A stretch of DNA of 64,000 nt from Ensifer sp. MPMI2T (GTDB lineage: Bacteria; Pseudomonadota; Alphaproteobacteria; Rhizobiales; Rhizobiaceae). The notes beneath the pieces were generated by a model, which saw only the letters and a program-made list of their open reading frames with translations, was not told where the DNA came from and did no database searches. A program made the translations under genes and the position numbers. The DNA is taken from contig NZ_SRXN01000033.1 in assembly GCF_004827385.1 (NCBI RefSeq), forward strand, positions 1 to 64,000. Direction: 5' to 3'. This document shows, piece after piece, positions 1-10,016 of this stretch (positions within the stretch are counted from its first letter, which is position 1; each line of letters begins with the position of its first letter).

Positions 1-238
1 TAGAAGCTGATGCAAACGTCGACGGTCGGGAAGGGTGAGCTGCAAATAGCATTGCGACATGCAAAAATCTCCAAGGGTCAAGCCATTGTTTTTATTGCCA
101 TGTCGCACTTCAAATTAGAATGTACCCGGCTACATATAATTATCGCATAAGATAGATTATGGAACTTGCCGATCCAGCCCCAAATTCACTGAACCCCCGC
201 GAAATCAACGCCTTGCAGCCGCATTCTAACATCGGATA

Positions 239-1075
239 TCACGCTTCTTCCGCGGACGGCATGTCGATCTCGAACTCGAGACGCATCATGTCATAGGCCG
301 GCTCGACATGATCCGGCGTTTCGTTCTGCACCGTTTCATAATCCAACGGCACATGCATGTGCGTCAGCACGGCACGCTTCGGCTGAAGCCTTGCGATCCA
401 GCCAAGCGACTGCACCAACGACAGATGACTTGGATGGAACTTGTACTGCAGCGTGTCGAGGACCAGCAGATCGAGATCCTCCAGCTTTCCGACGGTTTCC
501 GGCGGAAAATCGCTCACATCGCTGCAATAGGCAAAATCGCCAATCCGAAAACCGAGCGAATGGGTATTGCCGTGAAACTGCATCAACGGCGTGAACGAGA
601 TCGGCCCGCCGGCGCCGTGAACGATAACCGGCGAAAGATCCTCGGTGAAAAGATGCGGCTCGACGATCGGCGGATAGCCGCTTCCTGGCGGCGATTCCAC
701 GCAATAACGAAACCTCTCGCGGATCGCGCTCATCGTGAATGCATCCGCCCAAATCGGCACGCACCTGCGATTTTCGATCACGAAGCCGCGAAGGTCGTCG
801 ATCCCGTGCAGATGATCGGCATGAGCGTGCGTGTAAAGCACCGCGTCGATGTGGCGAACATCGGCGGCAACCATCTGCGCGCGGAAATCCGGGCCGGTAT
901 CGACAACGACGGTCGTCTTACCGCCGTTCGGCGCGAACTGCTCGACGAGCAGCGCCGCTCGCATACGGCGGTTGCGCGGATTTGTCGGATCGCAGGCCCC
1001 CCAATCACCGGTAATGCGCGGTACCCCTGGCGAGGAACCGCATCCGAGAATGGTGAAAACCCGCCGAAATGCCAC
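239..1075 (-). CDS. MBL-fold metallo-hydrolase (PhnP-like)
   Basis: Predicted metal-dependent hydrolase of the metallo-beta-lactamase superfamily. The metal-binding signature THAHADH, followed by a conserved GIDDLRGF stretch, is clear, with further ligand-type motifs YCSDVSDF and LTHMHV downstream. The layout matches the PhnP-like phosphodiesterase branch, but the substrate cannot be read from sequence. The chosen start is the GTG at 1075, one base after the TGA of tatD, which puts the conserved ILGCGSSPGVP strand at the N terminus. An upstream in-frame extension only reads through tatD. It is the last gene of a minus-strand run metG-tatD-MBL, probably cotranscribed. Confidence 0.88.
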   Translation of the reverse strand: MAFRRVFTILGCGSSPGVPRITGDWGACDPTNPRNRRMRAALLVEQFAPNGGKTTVVVDTGPDFRAQMVAADVRHIDAVLYTHAHADHLHGIDDLRGFVIENRRCVPIWADAFTMSAIRERFRYCVESPPGSGYPPIVEPHLFTEDLSPVIVHGAGGPISFTPLMQFHGNTHSLGFRIGDFAYCSDVSDFPPETVGKLEDLDLLVLDTLQYKFHPSHLSLVQSLGWIARLQPKRAVLTHMHVPLDYETVQNETPDHVEPAYDMMRLEFEIDMPSAEEA

Positions 1076-1076
1076 G

Positions 1077-1856
1077 TCAGAGCCTCGGCATTTTCGAAAA
1101 GATGCGCAAGGCGTTCTCCGTTGTAATCTCGGCAATTTCGTTAGTTGAAACGCCGATCGTTTCCGCCAGCACCTGCGCGGTATGCGCGACAAAGGCCGGC
1201 TCGTTGCGCTTGCCGCGGAACGGTTTCGGCGCGAGGTAGGGTGCATCCGTCTCGACGATCATCCGGTCGTGCGGGATCGTCTTCGCGATATCCCTGATCT
1301 CCTGCGATTTCGGGAAGGTCAGGATGCCGGAAAAGGACACATAGCCGCCGAGCTCGACACCAACTCGCGCGAGCTCCGGCCCCGACGAGAAGCAATGGAG
1401 TAGGAAAGGGAAGGCCCCCTTCCCGCTTTCTTCGGTCAGGATCGCCGCCATGTCTTCGTCCGCCGACCGGCTATGGATGACGAGCGGCAGCCCAGTCTCG
1501 CGCGCGGCCGCGATATGGCGGCGCAGCCCTTCAGCCTGCGCGTCACGCGGTGCATTGTCGTAGAAATAGTCGAGCCCCGCCTCGCCGATCGCAACCACTT
1601 TCGGATGCGACGAGAGTCGGACGAGATCTTCCGAGGTGATATCGAGTTCCTCGTCCGCGTTGTGCGGGTGCGTGCCGACAGAACAAAACACATTCGGATA
1701 GGCTTCGGCGATCGCAAGGATCGTATCGAACCGCTTCACACGCGTCGAAATCGTCACCATCTGCGCCACGCCGGCCGCGGCGGCGCGTGCGATGATCGCG
1801 TCGCGCTCGGCCTCAAAGTCCGGGAAGTCCAGATGGCAATGGGTATCGATCAGCAT
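1077..1856 (-). CDS. tatD: TatD-family metal-dependent deoxyribonuclease
   Basis: TatD/YcfH amidohydrolase-fold nuclease of 259 residues, the family's usual size. Metal ligands are visible as THCH at residues 5-8, an internal IGEAGLDY block and ETDAPYLAP near residue 204. Family members act as 3'-5' exonucleases in DNA repair or quality control; this copy has no direct functional evidence. The ATG at 1856 (MLIDTHCHLD) is preferred over longer in-frame extensions because they run into metG. It lies 10 nt downstream of metG and 1 nt upstream of the MBL hydrolase, a common alphaproteobacterial order. Confidence 0.93.
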   Translation of the reverse strand: MLIDTHCHLDFPDFEAERDAIIARAAAAGVAQMVTISTRVKRFDTILAIAEAYPNVFCSVGTHPHNADEELDITSEDLVRLSSHPKVVAIGEAGLDYFYDNAPRDAQAEGLRRHIAAARETGLPLVIHSRSADEDMAAILTEESGKGAFPFLLHCFSSGPELARVGVELGGYVSFSGILTFPKSQEIRDIAKTIPHDRMIVETDAPYLAPKPFRGKRNEPAFVAHTAQVLAETIGVSTNEIAEITTENALRIFSKMPRL

Positions 1857-1866
1857 CCGTTTTGTC

Positions 1867-3432
1867 TCACACTTCCGGCGCCACGTAGCGCGGAAAGACC
1901 GGCTTCGGTGCCTCGAGCGGCGTTCCGGAGACGAGACGTCCGGCTTCGCCAAGATGAGCAAAATCGCGCTTGTCGGCCGGTACGGCGACGAGGTCGAGAA
2001 GCTTGCCTGCCGATTCGGGCATGAAGGGCTGCAGCAGGATCGCGATCTGGCGAACCACTTCGGCGGTGACGTAAAGCACCGTCGCCATCCGCTCCGGATC
2101 CGTCTTCTTCAGAGCCCAGGGCTCCTGACCCGCGAAATAGCGGTCGGTTTCGGAAACGACAGCGATGATCGCGGAGAGCGCGCGGTGGATGAGCTGCTTG
2201 CCCATATCCTCGCGCGTCGTCTCGAGCAGGGCATCGGCAGAGGCCAGCATTGCCTTGTCCTCGTCGGTGAGCGGCCCGCAAACTGGGATTTGACCGTCGC
2301 AGTTCTTCACGATCATCGACAGCGAACGGCTGGCAAGGTTGCCGATGCCATTGGCAAGGTCGGAATTGATGCGTGTCGCAATCCCCTCCTCGCTGTAGCT
2401 GCCGTCCTGGCCGAAAGAGACTTCGCGCAGGAAGAAGTAGCGAATCTGGTCAAGCCCGAAATGTTCGACCAGATTGAACGGATCCACGACGTTGCCGAGC
2501 GACTTCGACATCTTCTCGCCCTTGTTGAGCAGGAAGCCATGGGCGAAGACCCGTTTCGGGAGCGGCAGGCCGGCGGACATAAGGAAGGCCGGCCAGTAGA
2601 CCGCATGGAAGCGGATGATGTCCTTGCCGATGACATGGATATTCGCCGGCCAGAACTTTGCGCGTGGACCGGTCGGATCGGTCAGATAGCCCGTGGCGGT
2701 GAGGTAGTTCGTCAGCGCGTCCACCCAAACATACATGACGTGGGCTGGATCGTTCGGCACCTTGATGCCCCAATCGAAGGTCGTGCGCGAAACCGAGAGA
2801 TCCTTTAGCCCCGACTTGACGAACGAAATGACCTCGTTTCGCCGCTCGGCCGGCCCGATGAAATCCGAGTTGTCTTCGTAGTGCTTGAGGAGCTTTTCCT
2901 GATAGGCGGAGAGACGGAAGAAATAGCTCTCCTCCTCCACCCACTCGACCGGCGTGCCCTGCGGCCCATAGCGCATGCCGTCGTCGCGCAGCTCCGTCTC
3001 GTTTTCCTGATAATAGGCCTCATCGCGGACGGAGTACCACCCGGCATAGGAATCCTTATAGAGATCGCCCGCCTCGCCCATGCGGATCCAGATCGCCTGC
3101 GACGCTTCGTGATGGCGCTTTTCGGTGGTGCGGATGAAATCGTCGTTGGAGGCGTTGAGAAGCACGGCCATCTTCTGGAATTCGGCCGAGTTACGGTCGG
3201 CGAGCTCCTGCGCGGAAATGCCTTCCTTCTTCGCCGTCTGCTGCATCTTCTGGCCGTGCTCATCCGTGCCGGTCAGGAAGAACACCTCGTGCCCGTCCAG
3301 TCGCTGATAGCGCGCCATCGCATCCGTCGCGATCAACTCATAGGCGTGGCCGATATGCGGCCGACCGTTCGGATAGGAAATCGCGGTGGTGATGTAGAAG
3401 GGGGAAGTATCTCTCATGGTGGGCTTCGACAT
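1867..3432 (-). CDS. metG: Methionyl-tRNA synthetase
   Basis: Cytosolic class I aminoacyl-tRNA synthetase that charges tRNA-Met. The Rossmann signature HIGH is at residues 26-29 and the KMSKS loop (KMSKSLGN) near residue 307. The length (521 aa) fits the short alphaproteobacterial MetG without the C-terminal dimerisation extension. An alternative start is the internal Met at residue 6 ([10 protein letters not shown]), which gives 516 aa and may be the true one. It heads the metG-tatD-MBL run, and the 166-bp spacer to the divergent MazG-like gene must hold its promoter. Confidence 0.97.
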   Translation of the reverse strand: MSKPTMRDTSPFYITTAISYPNGRPHIGHAYELIATDAMARYQRLDGHEVFFLTGTDEHGQKMQQTAKKEGISAQELADRNSAEFQKMAVLLNASNDDFIRTTEKRHHEASQAIWIRMGEAGDLYKDSYAGWYSVRDEAYYQENETELRDDGMRYGPQGTPVEWVEEESYFFRLSAYQEKLLKHYEDNSDFIGPAERRNEVISFVKSGLKDLSVSRTTFDWGIKVPNDPAHVMYVWVDALTNYLTATGYLTDPTGPRAKFWPANIHVIGKDIIRFHAVYWPAFLMSAGLPLPKRVFAHGFLLNKGEKMSKSLGNVVDPFNLVEHFGLDQIRYFFLREVSFGQDGSYSEEGIATRINSDLANGIGNLASRSLSMIVKNCDGQIPVCGPLTDEDKAMLASADALLETTREDMGKQLIHRALSAIIAVVSETDRYFAGQEPWALKKTDPERMATVLYVTAEVVRQIAILLQPFMPESAGKLLDLVAVPADKRDFAHLGEAGRLVSGTPLEAPKPVFPRYVAPEV

Positions 3433-3598
3433 ATCTCGGATCTTGGACTAGGCAGCTATTAGCGCATCACCATCACGTAGGAAACCGCCGGGGCAAGAAA
3501 AAGCCCACCTCTGCCGTTGGCAGCGGCGATCGAACGGCAAACCGGATTGACACAAACAATGAACCGGAACAAAACATAAACAAACGGAGGGAAGTAAT

Positions 3599-3904
3599 GT
3601 GTTCAGCGAGCTCAAACGCAAATTCGAGGCGGCCTCGGCCGCTTATGCAGCCGAACACGGCATCGTGCGCGACCCGGATTGGTACATCCTGAAACTGCAG
3701 GAAGAGGTTGGTGAACTCACGCAGGCCTGGAACACGGTAAGCGGCAGGGGTCGCATTCGTACGATGTCGCCGGAGGAATTGCGCCAGTCGCTCGCCGATG
3801 AAACCGCGGACCTTCTCGGCCATGTGCTCCTTTTCGCCCACCGCAACGATTTAGACCTGGTCGCGGCGATCGAGCGAAAATGGAAGTTCGCTCCGGATCT
3901 ATAG
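3599..3904 (+). CDS. MazG-like nucleotide pyrophosphohydrolase
   Basis: Small all-alpha NTP pyrophosphatase-like protein (101 aa). The EEVGEL motif with a downstream DETADLLGH block is the MazG/dUTPase-like metal-binding pattern, suggesting hydrolysis of a (d)NTP to the monophosphate; the substrate is unknown. Start is GTG at 3599 with a GGAGGG ribosome site about 8 nt upstream. An ATG two bases earlier is in the wrong frame. The 3' end overlaps the convergent holB gene by 6 bp, so both stop codons lie in the same hexamer. Confidence 0.85.
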   Translation: MFSELKRKFEAASAAYAAEHGIVRDPDWYILKLQEEVGELTQAWNTVSGRGRIRTMSPEELRQSLADETADLLGHVLLFAHRNDLDLVAAIERKWKFAPDL

Positions 3905-4930
3905 AGCGTCTCTGAGGTCATCGAGCAGCGACAGGATCGTCTGCTTGCGATCGAGATTGTAGGCGTCGCTCACCGTGAGACGCTCCGCGAAAGTGCTGGA
4001 GAGGCTCGCAAGACGCTCGGCTCTGACGATATCGCCGGTAAGCGCCGCGTCCCGCGCCTGCTGCATGACGCGCCCGGTCAGTAGGGACGAGAAGAAATCG
4101 AAGATCGTTTCGCTATCCCTCGCCGCCAGAATATCCGCGAGCTTGTGCATCTGCCTGCGCACCGCAGGTCCCTGCCCCGTGAGGATGTCTTCGAAGGCGG
4201 TCGCGATATCGAGGCCGCCGTAATTGATGAGCTTTAGCGCCTCGGACACGCTGCCGTTTGCCGCGGCGAGAATCTGCTCGACATTCGGCCCCGTCATATC
4301 GAAGCCGAGATGGGCGAGCGCCTGGCGCATGGGCTGGTGGTCCAGCGGCTTCAACCGCAGCGGAAGACAGCGCGACCGGATGGTCGGCAGCAGTTTTCCG
4401 GGTGCGTGTGTGAGAACCAGGAAGAGCGAACGGCGCGGCGGCTCCTCAAGTATCTTGAGGATGGCATTGGCTGCATTGCGGTTGAGGTCGTCCGCCGGGT
4501 CAATGATGACGATGCGCCAGTTCCCCGTGCCGGATGTTTGGCCGAAGAACTTTCCGACGCGGCGCACTTCGTCCACCGTGATTGCCCCTTTTGCCCTGCC
4601 TGTCTTCTCGTCCAAGGGGCGGGTGAGATGGAGCAGGTTGTGCGATGCTCCGGAAGCAAGCTGCCGGGTAACAATCGAAGCGGGATCCGGATCGGCGAGA
4701 TGATCCGGCGCCGTCGCCGGCTCGGGATTATTCAGAATGTGGTTCGCGAAGCGGAAGGCAAGCGTCGCCTTGCCGATGCCCTCCGGCCCCTCGACGAGGA
4801 TTGCATGATGCCCTTTGCCGGACTTGTAGCTCTGAGCCAGAAACTCTTCTGCCTGAATATGGCCGAACAGCTTGCTGTTTTCGGCAGGTGCCACAGCCCC
4901 TTCCAGCACACCGGGACGTTCCATCGTCAT
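3899..4930 (-). CDS. holB: DNA polymerase III subunit delta'
   Basis: Clamp-loader subunit of the replicative polymerase. The AAA+ fold is recognisable from a P-loop-like GPEGIGKAT near residue 50, an IIDPADDLN block in Walker B position and the sensor-like TIRSRCLPL. The length (343 aa) fits rhizobial HolB. The start overlaps the tmk stop by 4 nt (ATGA), so translation is coupled with thymidylate kinase, as is common in alphaproteobacteria. The convergent MazG-like gene overlaps its stop. Confidence 0.94.
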   Translation of the reverse strand: MTMERPGVLEGAVAPAENSKLFGHIQAEEFLAQSYKSGKGHHAILVEGPEGIGKATLAFRFANHILNNPEPATAPDHLADPDPASIVTRQLASGASHNLLHLTRPLDEKTGRAKGAITVDEVRRVGKFFGQTSGTGNWRIVIIDPADDLNRNAANAILKILEEPPRRSLFLVLTHAPGKLLPTIRSRCLPLRLKPLDHQPMRQALAHLGFDMTGPNVEQILAAANGSVSEALKLINYGGLDIATAFEDILTGQGPAVRRQMHKLADILAARDSETIFDFFSSLLTGRVMQQARDAALTGDIVRAERLASLSSTFAERLTVSDAYNLDRKQTILSLLDDLRDAL

Positions 4931-5607
4931 GACGCAGCTTCCACGTTTGACGGCCGTGGTTCGCCACCGTCCGGCAGCAATTCCTCCATGATCTCGCGCA
5001 CCTCAGCGGCTATGACGTCCGGCGGCCGCGCCGCGTCGACGACACGGCAACGCCGAGGGTCGGCTTCCGCGATGTCGAGAAAGGCCTCGCGCCGTTTCTC
5101 GTGCGTTTCGAGCTGTTCCTTCTCGAAACGATCGGGACTGCCGCTGGCAGCGCGGCGCCGCGCGCGTTCGAGCCCAACGGTGGCGGGCAGGTCGAAAATA
5201 ATTGTGCGGTCCGGAATCACACCATTGACGGCCACGCGCTCGAGCGTTTCCACGAAGGCTGGTTCGAGATTGCCGGTGATGCCCTGATAAACCCGCGAGG
5301 AATCCATGAAGCGATCACACAGGACTATGGTTCCCTTCTGGAGCGCCGGCCGGATCACCTCTTCGACGTGATCGCTGCGCGCCGCCGCGAAGAGAATCGC
5401 CTCCATGCGAATGCCGAAAGATTCAGCCGCCCCCGAGAGCAGTACGTGGCGCACCGCCTCCGCGCCGATGGAGCCACCCGGCTCTCGCGTGGTCAGCACG
5501 TCGTAGCCACGCGCGCGCAGCGAATCGGCCAGCAGGCGCATCTGGGTCGACTTGCCGGCCCCCTCCCCGCCCTCAAACGTTACAAACAAACCCTTCGTCA
5601 GCGACAT
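4927..5607 (-). CDS. tmk: Thymidylate kinase
   Basis: dTMP kinase that makes dTDP for DNA synthesis. The P-loop [11 protein letters not shown] sits at residues 11-21, the DR(F/Y) motif appears as CDRFMDSS and the TREPGG substrate loop is intact. The length (226 aa) is typical. It is upstream of and translationally coupled to holB. The 173-bp spacer to the next minus-strand gene carries a RIME-like repeat just upstream of the start. Confidence 0.97.
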   Translation of the reverse strand: MSLTKGLFVTFEGGEGAGKSTQMRLLADSLRARGYDVLTTREPGGSIGAEAVRHVLLSGAAESFGIRMEAILFAAARSDHVEEVIRPALQKGTIVLCDRFMDSSRVYQGITGNLEPAFVETLERVAVNGVIPDRTIIFDLPATVGLERARRRAASGSPDRFEKEQLETHEKRREAFLDIAEADPRRCRVVDAARPPDVIAAEVREIMEELLPDGGEPRPSNVEAAS

Positions 5608-5632
5608 GCGTTCCCAAATCGGCCCACTGTTC

Positions 5633-5702
5633 CCTTAAATCGCAGCCGATGTAAGGAAACATGCAGCAATTCAAAGTGCTAAGGCGTCCTTCACGCGTCT
5701 GG
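5633..5702. repeat. RIME-like intergenic palindromic repeat, partial copy
   Basis: Contains the string ATGCAGCAATTCAAAGTGCT preceded by a short TTAAATCG...CGAT-type stem. The same core recurs at 11815-11910, 12218-12323, 36124-36213 and 36772-36930. It resembles rhizobial intergenic mosaic elements (RIME). This copy lacks most of the second palindrome. Confidence 0.65.
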
Positions 5703-5780
5703 TTAAGACACCCGGTACTGTAGCTATCGGCCCTGTTTAGCCGATTGGTTCGCCAGAAGGAACGGGCGCGCGCGCATTTG

Positions 5781-6935
5781 TTACAGCCAGAAGAAGAGAA
5801 GCTCCTGAAGCGCGTCGATCGCGCGGCTGGTAAGCGTACCGACCTCGACAGCGCTGCCGGTCTTCACCGGCACTTCCACCAACAACCGCTCACCATTCCA
5901 GAGCTTGACGACGCCGACATCCTGACCGGCGGCGACCGGCGCGTTGAGCGGCCACTTATAGACGATGCGTGCGGTCAGCCGTTCAGCATTGTTGACCGGG
6001 AGAAGCACATCGATCGGCCCTCCCGCGACAAGGGCGACACGCGATGCCGCACCGCCATAGACGCTCGCTTCGCCGATCGTCTCACCATCGGCGAAAATGC
6101 GCCGCTTCTCGAAGGCCGTCATCGCCCAATCGAGCACCCTACGGCTTTCTTCCGTACGCTCCTTGTCGGTTTCTAACCCGCCCATGGCGAGATAGACGCG
6201 ACGGTCGCCGCGCTGCATTGACGCCGCCAGCGAAAAACCGAAGCCTTCCGCAAACCCCGTAGCCAGCCCATCGACGCCGACATTGGCGGCAATCAGCGGG
6301 TTGCGATTGCGTTGAAGGATCTTGTTCCATTCAAATTCGGCTTGGGAATAGAGCCGGTAGAAATTCGGGTGGGCTTCGCGCAGATGCCGCGCCAGCGTCA
6401 CCAGTTCTCGCATCGTCACCTTGTTGGCAGGATCCGGAAGACCGGTGGCGTTGTTGAAAGAGGCAACGGGCATACCGAGTTCGCGCGCCCGCGCCGTCAT
6501 ACGCTTGGCAAAAGCAGCCTCGCTGCCGGTCATGCCCTCCGCGAGGATAATGCAGGCATCGTTCGCCAGTTGCACGGTCGCGCCTTGAATGAGGTCCGCG
6601 ACGCGGATCCTCGACTTGATAGCGGCAAACATCGTGGAAGTGCCGGACGGTGCGCCCCCGGTCCGCCAGGCGTGTTCGGAGACCTCATATGTTGTTTCAG
6701 GGCTCAGCTCGCCCTTGTCTAATGCCTCGAAGACCACCTCCATCGCCATCAGTTTGGCAAGGGATGCCGGCGGCACAGGTTCGTCTTCGCCGCGCGCGAA
6801 GAGCACTGTGCCGGTCTCCCCATCGACGAGGTAGATCTGTTTCGCCTTGGTATCGAATGCGGGCGTCTGGGCGACCGCGTTCGTCGAGACGGTCGCCGCA
6901 AGAAGGGCCACGACCGCGAGCAACTTTATGCGCAT
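5781..6935 (-). CDS. Peptidase S11 (D-alanyl-D-alanine carboxypeptidase-like) protein with altered motifs
   Basis: Exported protein of the DacA/DacC penicillin-binding family, which trims the terminal D-Ala of peptidoglycan stem peptides. Start at 6935 is chosen because it has a GGAG site 6 nt upstream and begins a clean signal peptide ending near AVA-Q at residue 23; longer in-frame starts (6956, 6962, TTG 6986) lack this. The SxxK motif is present (S58-L-A-K61). The other two catalytic motifs deviate: the SxN position reads L123-A-N125 and the KTG position reads A225-T-G. The C-terminal beta domain is complete. It lies 12-63 nt downstream of rlpA, depending on the start, and is probably cotranscribed with it. 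Activity should not be assumed. Confidence 0.88.
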   Translation of the reverse strand: MRIKLLAVVALLAATVSTNAVAQTPAFDTKAKQIYLVDGETGTVLFARGEDEPVPPASLAKLMAMEVVFEALDKGELSPETTYEVSEHAWRTGGAPSGTSTMFAAIKSRIRVADLIQGATVQLANDACIILAEGMTGSEAAFAKRMTARARELGMPVASFNNATGLPDPANKVTMRELVTLARHLREAHPNFYRLYSQAEFEWNKILQRNRNPLIAANVGVDGLATGFAEGFGFSLAASMQRGDRRVYLAMGGLETDKERTEESRRVLDWAMTAFEKRRIFADGETIGEASVYGGAASRVALVAGGPIDVLLPVNNAERLTARIVYKWPLNAPVAAGQDVGVVKLWNGERLLVEVPVKTGSAVEVGTLTSRAIDALQELLFFWL

Positions 6936-6998
6936 GAGAAACTCCGGCTTCTTCATGGGCATAGCAGCGCGCACAAGCCTCTTCAACCGGAGTTAGCG

Positions 6999-8033
6999 CT
7001 AAACACCATCCCTGTTCTGGCGCTTTGCATAGGCGACGATGGAATCGGCCGTCAGCGGGTTCGTATCGACCATGATCGCCTCGAAGGGCGAAGCCTTGTC
7101 ACTGACGCGGACTTCGACATAGGCGGCGGCATAAGCCATGTTTCCGTCAGGCATCGGGATCAGCTCCGGCCGCTCGGTGGGGATCGGCCCGATCTCCGGG
7201 AGCGTGACAAATTCGCCGAAAGATCGCGGCATGGCGACTTGCTGCGCCGGTGCGGCCAGCGCCGTCACCGGAACGCCCGTATCCAGCATCGACCTCTGAG
7301 GGACCGGCACGCTCGCGAGGTCCGGCACTTGGTTGCGGAACGGTTCGTTCGAGGCAACCATGACACCAGTCGCGATCTGTCCTTCCGGCATCACGCCGGG
7401 GCTACGGTCACCCTTCTTGACGTAGGAGGCCATCAGATAGGGCATATCGTTGCCTTCGAGCGGCGCGCGACCGACATATTGCACGCGCACCTTGGCACTG
7501 CCCTTGCCCTTGATGTCCAGCATATCGGCTGTCTTCGAGGAGACGTCGATGATGCGGCCGTACTCGTACGGGCCGCGGTCGTTCACGCGAACGATCACCG
7601 ATGTGCCATTTTCCAGATTGGTGACGCGGGCATAGCTGGGCAGAGGGAAAGTCGGGTGCGCGGCAGACAAGTGATACTTGTCGTAAACTTCGCCGTTCGC
7701 CGTCAGTCGCCCGTGAAAGGCCGAGCCATACCAGGAAGCGACGCCAACCTTGTTGTAGCCGAAATCCTCCTTCGGCTGATACCACTTACCCTTGACCTGG
7801 TAGGCCTTGCCAACCTGGTAGCGCCCGCCGCCCTTGGGGATGTTCCGTCCGGTTGCAACCCGCGGGCTCGCTTTGACGCCATAGACAGACTCGGCAAAGT
7901 ATTCCTTGCTCCGTGCCTTGCTTGTCTTGACGCTCGACGCCGAACCGCAGGCGGCCAGCGTCGCGCAAAGCAACGGAACCGCAGCAACACGTAGCCCCCT
8001 CGAAAGAAGTGCCGCATCTCTACTAAATATCAT
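6999..8033 (-). CDS. rlpA: RlpA-like septal ring lipoprotein
   Basis: Lipoprotein with a double-psi beta-barrel domain. The N terminus has a hydrophobic signal ending in a lipobox (LAAC). The barrel carries VGVASWYG, FHGRLTANGE and VRVNDRGPY with the catalytic-type Asp. RlpA proteins act as lytic transglycosylases or septal-ring factors on denuded glycan strands. No C-terminal SPOR domain is evident, and the tail is Pro-rich. It is followed by the DacC-like gene in the same direction, which suggests a small cell-wall operon. Confidence 0.92.
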   Translation of the reverse strand: MIFSRDAALLSRGLRVAAVPLLCATLAACGSASSVKTSKARSKEYFAESVYGVKASPRVATGRNIPKGGGRYQVGKAYQVKGKWYQPKEDFGYNKVGVASWYGSAFHGRLTANGEVYDKYHLSAAHPTFPLPSYARVTNLENGTSVIVRVNDRGPYEYGRIIDVSSKTADMLDIKGKGSAKVRVQYVGRAPLEGNDMPYLMASYVKKGDRSPGVMPEGQIATGVMVASNEPFRNQVPDLASVPVPQRSMLDTGVPVTALAAPAQQVAMPRSFGEFVTLPEIGPIPTERPELIPMPDGNMAYAAAYVEVRVSDKASPFEAIMVDTNPLTADSIVAYAKRQNRDGV

Positions 8034-8391
8034 CTGTCCCCAATAGCGTTCGCAAAGCCGTATTTCGAAAACATTCCGCTCTAGCCCCCGCGGAAAGCTC
8101 GGCGTCTCGAAACGAGACAGTCAATTAATCATGTCAGCAAGACGGCAAAATTGCGAACAGGAAGCCAGAAGCGCCGCAAAAATCTTCCGCTATGGTTTAC
8201 AAATCGTATAAATCCATCCGCGAGCCACGCTTACGCAGCCTGATATCTCCGCGCGACACCAGCAATTTCCCGCGTGTCGGGGCGCTTGCAAAAGCTGTGA
8301 AACGCGAGTGTCTGCGACTTCCGGCGGCTGACCATGCCAAAGGGTTACCGGGCCGAATGGCCCTGCGGCCTCTTCTACATTCGTTGCTCCG
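8034..8391. other. Intergenic region upstream of rlpA
   Basis: No supported gene. It contains a 6-bp inverted repeat (GTCTCG-AAA-CGAGAC, 8104-8118) and must contain the rlpA promoter on the minus strand; no clear promoter boxes could be assigned. Confidence 0.5.
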
Positions 8392-9504
8392 CTACGGGCA
8401 ATTCGCATAGGGCGGCGGCCCATACTGGATCGCGCGGTTCTGGAGCTGCAGACGATAATCGGCGAGCACCTTGTTGGTCTCGACATAAGTGGGGTCGGTC
8501 ACGTTGCCCCAGAGATAGAAGATTGAGGCGTCGCTCGGCGTCAGCGTGGCGTTGGGATCGCCCTGAACGCCCTTCCATGTCGCCTGCGGGACGGGCGTGG
8601 TGAAGAGCGAGGGATCGATCACCATCTGTTGCGTCCAGAACCAGCCCCGGCGCACGCATAGTGTAGGCGCGACATGCCAACCCCAGTTCACGAAGCAGTT
8701 GGGATTGTTTTTGGTGGCGACGTGCAGGCTGCCCTGTATCCATACCTTGCGCGGCTTGCGGCCCATGTTGATCATCAGTCGACACATCTCGTGCGCGCGG
8801 CCCCAGCAGCCGTTATCAGGATAGAGAAAGGGAATGCAGGGCGCTGGCACAGTGAGCGGCGGGCAAGTTGTTGCGTTCATTGCATCGAAAATCTGCTGGG
8901 CACTCGCCTTCGAAACGCAGCGAAACCACCACCAGGGCCAGATCGGCCAGCGCCAGATCCAGTCGAGCAGGCGTTTCCACCACGGCCATACAAGCGGCGG
9001 CAGTTCGGGTTTGGGCCAGGGCGGCAGCGGCCTGTCATCGGGGCCGGGCGTGTAGGTGCGAACATCGATAATGTTGTGCGCGTCATCCTCGGTGATGATG
9101 AGCAGCTGTCCCGAGTCGAGCGCGGCGCGCAGCAATGGCTCGAGCGTCGCAAAATCGGGATTGTCGCGCCTCAGGGCATGTCGGGCGTGCGACCTTTCGA
9201 GCATGACCTCAAAGCCCTGATCGCTCGGACGCATGCTCATCGGGCGCGTCACGTGCGGGATCAGCAACCGTGTGATCGCCGCGCTGTTGGGATCGATCTC
9301 CAGATAGACTGGCGCGTTGAGCCTGGCGAGCCCGTCCAGCACCTGCACGAAGCCGCTCGATCGGGCATCGCCCGGGTCAAGCCGGGCCCGGCGCCCCTCT
9401 TCGAGCACAACCCAAAGCCCCTCGCGCAGCAGCTCGTCCACAGGCCGGTCGAGCGGAGGATCGAAATCAATGCGGGTTGAGACGATCGCGTTGGGATTTG
9501 GCAT
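8392..9504 (-). CDS. Protein-glutaminase-like (papain-fold deamidase) protein with Trp-rich segment
   Basis: A 370-aa protein whose C-terminal part resembles protein-glutamine glutaminases. The candidate triad is Cys233 in DNGCWGRAH, His277 in NWGWHVAP and Asp297 in VIDPSLF; the motif wording and the 20-residue His-Asp spacing match the known enzyme family. This suggests deamidation of protein glutamines, but targets are unknown. Residues about 20-150 form an unrecognised domain. Between the two lies a striking stretch (about 170-192) with ten Trp in 22 residues plus Pro. No signal peptide is visible, so secretion, if any, would need another route. Start ATG 9504 has a GGGAGG site 6 nt upstream. 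It is monocistronic, between rlpA and tRNA-Ser. Confidence 0.7.
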   Translation of the reverse strand: MPNPNAIVSTRIDFDPPLDRPVDELLREGLWVVLEEGRRARLDPGDARSSGFVQVLDGLARLNAPVYLEIDPNSAAITRLLIPHVTRPMSMRPSDQGFEVMLERSHARHALRRDNPDFATLEPLLRAALDSGQLLIITEDDAHNIIDVRTYTPGPDDRPLPPWPKPELPPLVWPWWKRLLDWIWRWPIWPWWWFRCVSKASAQQIFDAMNATTCPPLTVPAPCIPFLYPDNGCWGRAHEMCRLMINMGRKPRKVWIQGSLHVATKNNPNCFVNWGWHVAPTLCVRRGWFWTQQMVIDPSLFTTPVPQATWKGVQGDPNATLTPSDASIFYLWGNVTDPTYVETNKVLADYRLQLQNRAIQYGPPPYANCP

Positions 9505-9778
9505 GGCACACCTCCCGCCAGATGCGCCAGAATATCAGAGCCATGCGCGCCTGTCCTCGCGTTAATACACCAAAAGGTTTATCGCCAGCCGACGGGAGGA
9601 ACTGAGGCAAGCTTGCCCAGGCAGAAGAGAGTTGAGGCTCGGCATCGGGCCGGAGCACGTTGACGCGGCGATCAAAGCTGCTAAAAAGCCAGCCGTCGAG
9701 TGATTGGGTAACAAGCGGTCGCAATTGCCTTTTGGGGGAATCAACAACCGGTGAATCTCTCAATCTCTTCAATCGACT

Positions 9779-9868
9779 GGAGGAGTGGCCGAGCGGTTTA
9801 AGGCACCGGTCTTGAAAACCGGCGTGCGTGAAAGCGTACCGTGGGTTCGAATCCCACCTCCTCCGCCA
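9779..9868 (+). tRNA. tRNA-Ser (UGA)
   Basis: Acceptor GGAGGAG pairs with CTCCTCC. The anticodon loop CTTGAAA gives UGA. A long variable arm is present as in class II tRNAs, the T arm contains GTTCGAATC, and the CCA is encoded. Confidence 0.97.
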
Positions 9869-9919
9869 TGATTTTCAAACTTCGTCACAAGAAGCGGCTG
9901 GTATCGTAAACCACAAACC

Positions 9920-9946
9920 GCCGTCCCTTCGCGCGACGGCCGTTTT
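9920..9946 (+). terminator. Possible terminator after tRNA-Ser
   Basis: GCCGTC/GACGGC 6-bp stem with a 9-nt loop followed by CGTTTT. The stem is weak and the T-run short. Confidence 0.35.
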
Positions 9947-10016
9947 GACGGGTGAAGCGTTTTGCCGCTTGAGCCGCGATAATTGCGACTGCCCCCTACC
10001 CTGCAGATGCTACCGG

